From Bacillota bacterium (GTDB lineage: Bacteria; Bacillota; Dethiobacteria; DTU022; UBA8154): 6,615 nt of DNA. The stretch is taken from assembly GCA_003456095.1 (NCBI GenBank), contig DMPF01000017.1, positions 1 through 6,615 of the forward strand, read 5' to 3'. Made by a program: the position numbers and the translations under genes. The notes below the pieces were generated by a model. It worked only from the letters and a program-made list of their open reading frames with translations, was not told the DNA's origin and did no database searches. Of this stretch, positions 1 through 3,743 are shown one piece after another (the first letter of the stretch is position 1; each line of letters opens with the position of its first letter).

Positions 1-249
1 GTTCAGAACCCCAAACCGTCTGCGGAACCTTTGGAAAAAGCGTTGGAAACGCTTCAGTCGCATAAACATGAGGCCGTGATGGTTGGGGACTCGGTTTTTG
101 ATGTGCAGGCTGCACGCAATGCCCAAATACCCAGTGCGGTGATAGACTGGTATAAGAACTATCCCCTTGCGCAGATCAAGCCAAATTATTATTTCAACAA
201 TATCAGCGAAATGATGGTTAACCTTTATAAGTTCAGAGAAGTTGTTTAA
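1..249 (+). CDS. HAD-superfamily hydrolase, C-terminal part (gene begins before the window)
   Basis: The frame is open from base 1 to the TAA at 247-249, giving 82 visible residues, so the start lies outside the window. Two HAD phosphatase motifs are visible: the motif III lysine in NPKPSAEPL (residues 3-11) and motif IV, GDSVFD (29-34), whose acidic residues hold the catalytic Mg2+. The nucleophile motif DxDxT and the cap domain would lie upstream. The GDSxxDxxAAxxA pattern is typical of the phosphoglycolate phosphatase / PpaX / beta-phosphoglucomutase-like group of soluble cytoplasmic phosphatases. The substrate cannot be told from this piece. The tail after motif IV (IDWYKNYPLAQIKPNYYFNNISEM) fits the usual last strand and helix of the fold, so the C-terminus looks intact. 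An internal TTG at 31 should not be taken as the start. Confidence 0.85.
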   Translation, partial: VQNPKPSAEPLEKALETLQSHKHEAVMVGDSVFDVQAARNAQIPSAVIDWYKNYPLAQIKPNYYFNNISEMMVNLYKFREVV

Positions 250-268
250 AATACGGGAGTGGTGAAGT

Positions 269-367
269 GTGGAAAACACGGGGGAAACGGTTATAGTTTC
301 TGCTTCCCTGGGGTTTGGACACCATCGTATTGCCGCTTCTATATACGGAAATGCTTACTTTATGTGA
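269..367 (+). pseudogene. N-terminal stub of an MGDG-synthase/UgtP-like glycosyltransferase
   Basis: A GTG at 269 is preceded by an SD-like GGGAGTGG run (255-262) and opens a 32-codon frame that ends in TGA at 365-367. The peptide contains VIVSASLGFGHHRIAASIY, which matches the opening beta-strand and GxGHxxAA loop of processive diacylglycerol glycosyltransferases (MGDG synthase N-terminal family). Full-length members have roughly 370-400 residues, so nearly all of the protein is missing, and no continuation is evident because the phospholipase gene follows. I infer a deletion remnant. The stub is in the same frame as the phospholipase, separated only by the TGA and four codons. The match is short, so homology is likely but not certain; a small leader peptide is the alternative. 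Confidence 0.4.
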
Positions 368-387
368 AGCGTTAAAAACATGGGATT

Positions 388-393
388 GGGGGA
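388..393 (+). promoter_or_regulatory. Ribosome binding site favouring the ATG at 401
   Basis: GGGGGA lies 7 nt before the ATG at 401. The in-frame ATG at 380 has no comparable purine run at the right distance, only GAAG about 10 nt upstream. This supports initiation at 401 for the phospholipase gene. Confidence 0.5.
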
Positions 394-400
394 AAGCATC

Positions 401-1030
401 ATGAACAGCATGGCTTTGTGTATTTATCCTGTGCGGAAAGTCCATGTTTTTTGTAACAATCAGGCCCTTGACATTTTAAACAATGACGGACATACAGCTT
501 TGGCCGCCAGGCTAAAACCTTTTTTACAGGTGCTCAATAATGGCAACCACTGGGCTGACGGTGGTTTTCGCAGTGTCCACCATTATTATCAACCCCGCAG
601 CAGGAAAGGAATATTGGGTTTTTCTTCGGCAGACAAGGTTTTTGCCTCCTATTTTAACTGTGCCCTTACTTATTACAGCAGGGGCAAAATGGCAGACAGC
701 ATTTTTTACCTGGGAGCGGCACTCCATCTTATTCAGGATCTCTGTGTGCCCTATCATTCCCTGGGAATAGTACTCTGTGGACACAGGAAATATGAAAACT
801 GGGTGGCACGTCATCATGCACTTTTTGCAGTTTATGAAAGGGGATGTTATGACTACCTTAACCCCCTGGATATTCTGCGAGAAAATGCTTTGCAGGCAAC
901 GGAACACCAGGAGATAGTTGACGAACCCAAAGCCACGGTGAGAGTGGAAGGAACGCATGAATTGCTGGGACTTGCCCAGCGCTCCAGCGCGTCTCTGATG
1001 CAGCTTTTTGGGCGTATAGCCATACGGTAA
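401..1030 (+). CDS. Zinc-dependent phospholipase C family protein
   Basis: This is a 209-residue protein counted from the ATG at 401; an in-frame ATG at 380 would add 7 residues. It belongs to the trinuclear-zinc phospholipase C family (bacterial PLC / alpha-toxin N-terminal domain). The ligand pattern is visible: H15 in KVHVFCNNQALDIL, D53, H60 or H61, then H109 and D113 in HLIQDLCVPYH with H119, and H128 and E132 in GHRKYENW. The H-x3-D-x5-H...H-x3-E spacing matches alpha-toxin ligands H126, D130, H136, H148 and E152, except that the H119-H128 gap is shorter. The family's Trp1, whose free N-terminus binds zinc after signal cleavage, has no counterpart, and I see no convincing signal peptide. 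The protein may therefore be cytoplasmic or have lost its export leader. It would hydrolyse phospholipid headgroups if active. It converges on pyrB with 31 bp between stops. Confidence 0.8.
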   Translation: MNSMALCIYPVRKVHVFCNNQALDILNNDGHTALAARLKPFLQVLNNGNHWADGGFRSVHHYYQPRSRKGILGFSSADKVFASYFNCALTYYSRGKMADSIFYLGAALHLIQDLCVPYHSLGIVLCGHRKYENWVARHHALFAVYERGCYDYLNPLDILRENALQATEHQEIVDEPKATVRVEGTHELLGLAQRSSASLMQLFGRIAIR

Positions 1031-1043
1031 AGGGCAGTAAAAC

Positions 1044-1064
1044 TTCGGGACATAATGAAAATTA
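1044..1064 (+). repeat. Direct repeat copy A, covering the pyrB stop codon
   Basis: TTCGGGACATAATGAAAA followed by TTA matches 2094-2114 at 20 of 21 positions. The similarity extends left as AAAA plus one variable base. The last three bases are the complement of the pyrB stop codon. Bases 1047-1056 are also a perfect inverted match of 2174-2183. Confidence 0.8.
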
Positions 1065-2069
1065 GAGGTTGGTCAGATAGTAATCAAGAATATGGCGATC
1101 CCGCCGAAAGGTCGTGGCGATCAGGGCCACCCGGGCCCACATCCCGTTGCGCACCTGGCGCCAGTATCCGGCCCGCGGGTCGGAATCTATGGCCACGTCA
1201 ATCTCCAGACGCCGCGGCAGCGGGTGCAGAATAACGGCATCGGCTTTGAGCGTCCGCAAGTGGCGCTCTCTTAAGGAAAAACGCTCTATTTCCACCCTGG
1301 CACTGGTTTTGTCAGCGCCGTCCCATTCGTCTTGCAGGCGGGTCATATAGATGGCGTCCGCTCCCTTTATCACCGCCTCAAAATCATCGGTCAATACGTA
1401 ATCAGTGCCGTTTTCGTCCAGGAAGTCCAGGATATCCTGCCCAATCTGAAATTCAGGCGGCGCGGCGAAATATTGTTTAACATCCCGGTACTTGGTTAAG
1501 AGTGTTGATAGGGAGCGTACGGTGCGACCACGCAACAAGTCCCCGGCAAATACGATCTGCTTCCCGTCGATGCCGCCCCGGTGGCTGAAGCTGCGCCGCA
1601 GGGTATAGACGTCCAACAAGGCCTGGGTCGGGTGTTGATCTTTGCCGGAACCGGCGTTGATCACCGGCACTGGCCGCTCGGTGCCATCCAGCATGGCGGC
1701 AATTTTTTCGGCAAAGTTTGCTTGTGGGTGACGCATGATGATCAGATCAAAATAAGAAGAAAAGGTGCGCACCGTATCTTCTTCCGATTCCCCTTTGATC
1801 TCGGAAGAAGTTTTGGGGTCGCGCACCTCCGCGCACTTGATCCCAAGAATCTGGCAGGCGCTGTAGAATGAAAGAAAAGTCCGCGTGGAAGGCTGAACAA
1901 AGTAAAGCATCGCTTGTTTATGATTCAAAATCGAGGAGAGGTATTCCATTCCCGCTTTGGTATTGGCAATCTGCCTGATTTTATCAGCCAGATCACAAAT
2001 CTCTTCCAGAAAATCGTGGCTGAACTGCTGAGCTTTGATACAATGGTAAACACCTTCACCAAAACGCAT
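1062..2069 (-). CDS. pyrB: Aspartate carbamoyltransferase, catalytic chain
   Basis: This 335-residue protein condenses carbamoyl phosphate with aspartate, the committed step of pyrimidine synthesis, in the cytoplasm. Active-site residues can be matched to E. coli ATCase: STRT at 61-64 (carbamoyl phosphate loop), K92 (the K84 loop), MRHPQ at 112-116, HPTQ at 146-149, GRT at 181-183, MTRLQ at 242-246 and HPLPR at 282-286. The RHPQ and MTR-x-Q signatures favour aspartate over ornithine as acceptor. Oddities: STRTF replaces the common STRTR, YFVQP replaces the FFExS stretch before it, and the N-terminus is about nine residues longer than in E. coli. The ATG at 2069 has AAAGGCGG (2086-2079) 9 nt upstream. 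No pyrI, pyrC or other pyr gene is nearby, and the gene has its own promoter. It may be a stand-alone or second, divergent ATCase. Confidence 0.9.
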   Translation of the reverse strand: MRFGEGVYHCIKAQQFSHDFLEEICDLADKIRQIANTKAGMEYLSSILNHKQAMLYFVQPSTRTFLSFYSACQILGIKCAEVRDPKTSSEIKGESEEDTVRTFSSYFDLIIMRHPQANFAEKIAAMLDGTERPVPVINAGSGKDQHPTQALLDVYTLRRSFSHRGGIDGKQIVFAGDLLRGRTVRSLSTLLTKYRDVKQYFAAPPEFQIGQDILDFLDENGTDYVLTDDFEAVIKGADAIYMTRLQDEWDGADKTSARVEIERFSLRERHLRTLKADAVILHPLPRRLEIDVAIDSDPRAGYWRQVRNGMWARVALIATTFRRDRHILDYYLTNL

Positions 2070-2093
2070 TATTTCTAACCGCCTTTAAAAAAT

Positions 2094-2114
2094 TTCGGGA
2101 CACAATGAAAATTA
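2094..2114 (+). repeat. Direct repeat copy B, in the pyrB leader
   Basis: TTCGGGACACAATGAAAA followed by TTA is the second copy of the repeat at 1044-1064, with one mismatch (C for T). It lies in the pyrB 5' untranslated region, between the predicted transcription start and the ribosome binding site. Together the two copies bracket the whole coding sequence. Confidence 0.8.
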
Positions 2115-2133
2115 TTTTGGCTGTCCTGCTAAA

Positions 2134-2160
2134 ATTATACCATATTTCCTGTGCAGTCAA
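2134..2160 (-). promoter_or_regulatory. Sigma-A-type promoter of pyrB with extended -10
   Basis: Read on the minus strand, TTGACT (2160-2155) is followed 15 nt later by a perfect TATAAT (2139-2134). The -10 is preceded by TGG (2142-2140), an extended -10 TGn element that can compensate for the short spacer. Transcription would start near 2127, giving a leader of about 57 nt before the pyrB ATG. The leader holds repeat copy B and the AAAGGCGG ribosome binding site. I see no pyrimidine attenuator or PyrR anti-terminator structure in so short a leader. Confidence 0.65.
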
Positions 2161-2161
2161 T

Positions 2162-2171
2162 AATGATCATT
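2162..2171. promoter_or_regulatory. 10-bp perfect palindrome next to the pyrB -35
   Basis: AATGATCATT is self-complementary and ends one base from the -35 hexamer of the predicted pyrB promoter. With one shifted base, the flanking TCAA/TTGA extends the symmetry. It could be a small operator for a dimeric regulator or could be chance in an AT-rich spacer; no regulator is recognisable here. Confidence 0.3.
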
Positions 2172-2173
2172 TG

Positions 2174-2183
2174 ATTATGTCCC
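2174..2183 (-). repeat. Inverted copy C of the GGGACATAAT repeat, covering the metF stop codon
   Basis: Read on the minus strand this is GGGACATAAT, identical to the core of copy A (1047-1056) but in opposite orientation. The following bases, CAAA, resemble the GAAA of copy A. The metF stop codon TAA (2177-2175) lies inside it. Copies A and C are thus perfect 10-bp inverted repeats at the outer edges of an approximately 1.14-kb block containing pyrB and its promoter. Confidence 0.6.
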
Positions 2184-3068
2184 AACCAATCCCGCAGCGG
2201 CAAGAATATCCGGCACCACTTCCTCTTTATTGATGGCCATGATATGGACACCGTCGCAAAGCTTTTCTTTTTTTAAAAAGGCAATCATGCGGCCGGCGAT
2301 TTCAATGCCCTTTTCCAGCGCACCGCCTTTGGGCGCGGCGGCAAGCTCGTCAATCAGATCCTGCGGCACAAAAATGCCGGGTACGTTTTCCGTCATATAC
2401 TTGGCCATGCGCGCGGAAGAGAGAAGGACTATGCCGGCCAACATTTTTACTGGAAATTGCCGCGCGTACACCATAAATTTCGCGAAGTTTTCCATGTCAT
2501 AGATTGCCTGTGTCTGGATGAACTCCGCGCCAGCTTCCACTTTCTTCTCAAACTTGGCAAGCTGCGGTTCAAGGGGCTGCGCCTCCGGCGTCACTATTGC
2601 TCCCCGGCAAAATTCCACTTTGCCGTCAAGACCGTTCCCGCCCAGATCCATGCCCGATTCCAGCGTGCGGATCGTTTGCAGCAACTGTACGGAGTCCAGA
2701 TCGAAAACTCCTTTGGCCTCTTTGTTGTCGCCCACGGGTACGGCGTCACCGGTCAGACAGAGTACATTCCTGATGCCGCGGCTGTACGCAAACAGCAGGT
2801 CGGCCTGGAGGGCAATGCGGTTCCGATCGCGACAGGTCATCTGCAGAATCGGTTCCCCGCCGCATTCCTTTACCGCCAGGCAACCGGCGATAGACGGCGC
2901 ACGCATTACCGAACTCTGGTGATCGGTAATGTTCAGCGCGTCAACCTTGTCCTTGAGCAGTTCGATATGATGGTTCATGTTCTTAAGGTTTGTACCTTTG
3001 GGTGGTCCGATTTCACTGGTCACCACAAATTTGCCGGAGCTGAGCGCCTCTTTAAAGGCTGATACCAT
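2175..3068 (-). CDS. metF: Methylenetetrahydrofolate reductase, flavoprotein subunit
   Basis: This 297-residue TIM-barrel flavoprotein interconverts methylene-THF and methyl-THF. Next to metV it most likely serves the methyl branch of the Wood-Ljungdahl pathway rather than methionine synthesis alone. Recognisable family segments are TSEIGPPKG at 17-25, with E19 as the probable catalytic glutamate (E28 in E. coli), NITD at 46-49, QMTCRDRNR at 76-84, LTGD at 105-108 (FAD contacts), FIQTQ at 183-187 and GVHIMAIN at 273-280 near the C-terminus. The length is normal for bacterial MetF. The ATG at 3068 has AAAGGAG (3084-3078) 9 nt upstream. It lies 17 bp after metV in the same operon. The last codons and the stop run into a GGGACATAAT repeat copy, so the extreme C-terminus (LVGT) may have been altered by an insertion. 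Confidence 0.95.
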   Translation of the reverse strand: MVSAFKEALSSGKFVVTSEIGPPKGTNLKNMNHHIELLKDKVDALNITDHQSSVMRAPSIAGCLAVKECGGEPILQMTCRDRNRIALQADLLFAYSRGIRNVLCLTGDAVPVGDNKEAKGVFDLDSVQLLQTIRTLESGMDLGGNGLDGKVEFCRGAIVTPEAQPLEPQLAKFEKKVEAGAEFIQTQAIYDMENFAKFMVYARQFPVKMLAGIVLLSSARMAKYMTENVPGIFVPQDLIDELAAAPKGGALEKGIEIAGRMIAFLKKEKLCDGVHIMAINKEEVVPDILAAAGLVGT

Positions 3069-3085
3069 GGCTTCTTTCTCCTTTG

Positions 3086-3730
3086 CTATAGGATCTTGAA
3101 ACTGCGCGGCCTGAGCGCAACATGGTTGTTTCGTGGGGGATAATAAGTTTTCAACAGTGCAAGCCGGTCCTGCTCTTTCAGCCGCTCATAAATCAACGTA
3201 AAAGCACAATCCTTTTCCTTATCGACCTCACATTTTCCCTTGTTGGTGCCGCCGCAGGGGCCGTTCAGCAACCCTTTATGACATGCGGTGAGCGGGCAGA
3301 TTCCTGAAGTGTAACCTAAAACACACTGGCCGCACTGGACGCACACCTCGTAAAAACTCCCGGGAAGATCTTCCAAGCCGATAAATAGTGTATCAAGAGC
3401 CGGGATAACCGGTTTTTTGGCATACAGGCTGACCCGGTGCACACCCAGTGCGCAGGACATAACCAAGATAGAATCGGCGTTTTTGATCGCCTCGCCGTGC
3501 GTTTCCGCCGTTTCAGCGGTTATCTCATCGCAGGCTGTGGGAATGACCATCCAGCCGGTGACAAGTTTGCCTTCATTCTGCAGGCGTTCCTTCATGAGCG
3601 CAACCTCGTCAATCCCGCCTGTCCTGGTTGTGGTGGCACAAGCACCGCAGCCAATGATACATACCTTCCCCAGGCCGTTCAGTTGCAGGGCTATCTCGTC
3701 ATATTCCTTTTGCCTGGTAATTGATTTCAT
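3086..3730 (-). CDS. metV: MetV, Cys-rich partner of methylenetetrahydrofolate reductase
   Basis: This 214-residue protein matches the methylenetetrahydrofolate reductase C-terminal (MetV) family, which in acetogens forms a complex with MetF and relays electrons to it. An N-terminal Cys cluster, CIIGCGAC (C24, C28, C31), is followed by C67 and C93. A conserved C-terminal block follows, with C130, C133, C136, C145, C150, C159 and C167, containing GICPLTACHKGLLNGPCGG at 143-161. Such cysteines bind Fe-S and/or zinc in the family; the metal content here is inferred. The ATG at 3730 follows a strong GGGAGGT site (3743-3737) by 6 nt. The gene starts 13 bp after the NuoF-GltD stop and ends 17 bp before metF, so the three are surely cotranscribed and probably form one complex. 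Confidence 0.92.
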   Translation of the reverse strand: MKSITRQKEYDEIALQLNGLGKVCIIGCGACATTTRTGGIDEVALMKERLQNEGKLVTGWMVIPTACDEITAETAETHGEAIKNADSILVMSCALGVHRVSLYAKKPVIPALDTLFIGLEDLPGSFYEVCVQCGQCVLGYTSGICPLTACHKGLLNGPCGGTNKGKCEVDKEKDCAFTLIYERLKEQDRLALLKTYYPPRNNHVALRPRSFKIL

Positions 3731-3743
3731 GACCTTACCTCCC

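Noticed and set aside
315..345. A promoter for the phospholipase gene, TTGGAC followed by TATATA.
   Set aside because: The spacer is 19 nt with a weak -10, and it lies inside the glycosyltransferase stub; support is too poor to list it.
365..367. The TGA between the glycosyltransferase stub and the phospholipase could encode selenocysteine in one long protein.
   Set aside because: The two halves belong to unrelated families, no clear SECIS-like hairpin is visible just after the TGA, and a good ribosome binding site precedes the ATG at 401.
524..958. A 144-codon minus-strand frame opposite the phospholipase gene.
   Set aside because: It lies wholly within the phospholipase coding sequence, has no recognisable domain, and the plus-strand frame carries the full zinc-ligand set.
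1031..1061. A bidirectional terminator between the convergent phospholipase and pyrB genes.
   Set aside because: No GC-rich inverted repeat followed by a T-run is visible in these 31 bases.
2070..2174. A terminator after metF or a PyrR-type attenuator before pyrB.
   Set aside because: I find no stable stem with a T-run and no anti-terminator-like structure in this 105-bp gap; it is explained by the promoter, palindrome and repeat copy.
2457..3062. A 201-codon plus-strand frame opposite metF.
   Set aside because: It is a shadow of metF, whose motifs are complete on the minus strand; the plus-strand product shows no domain.
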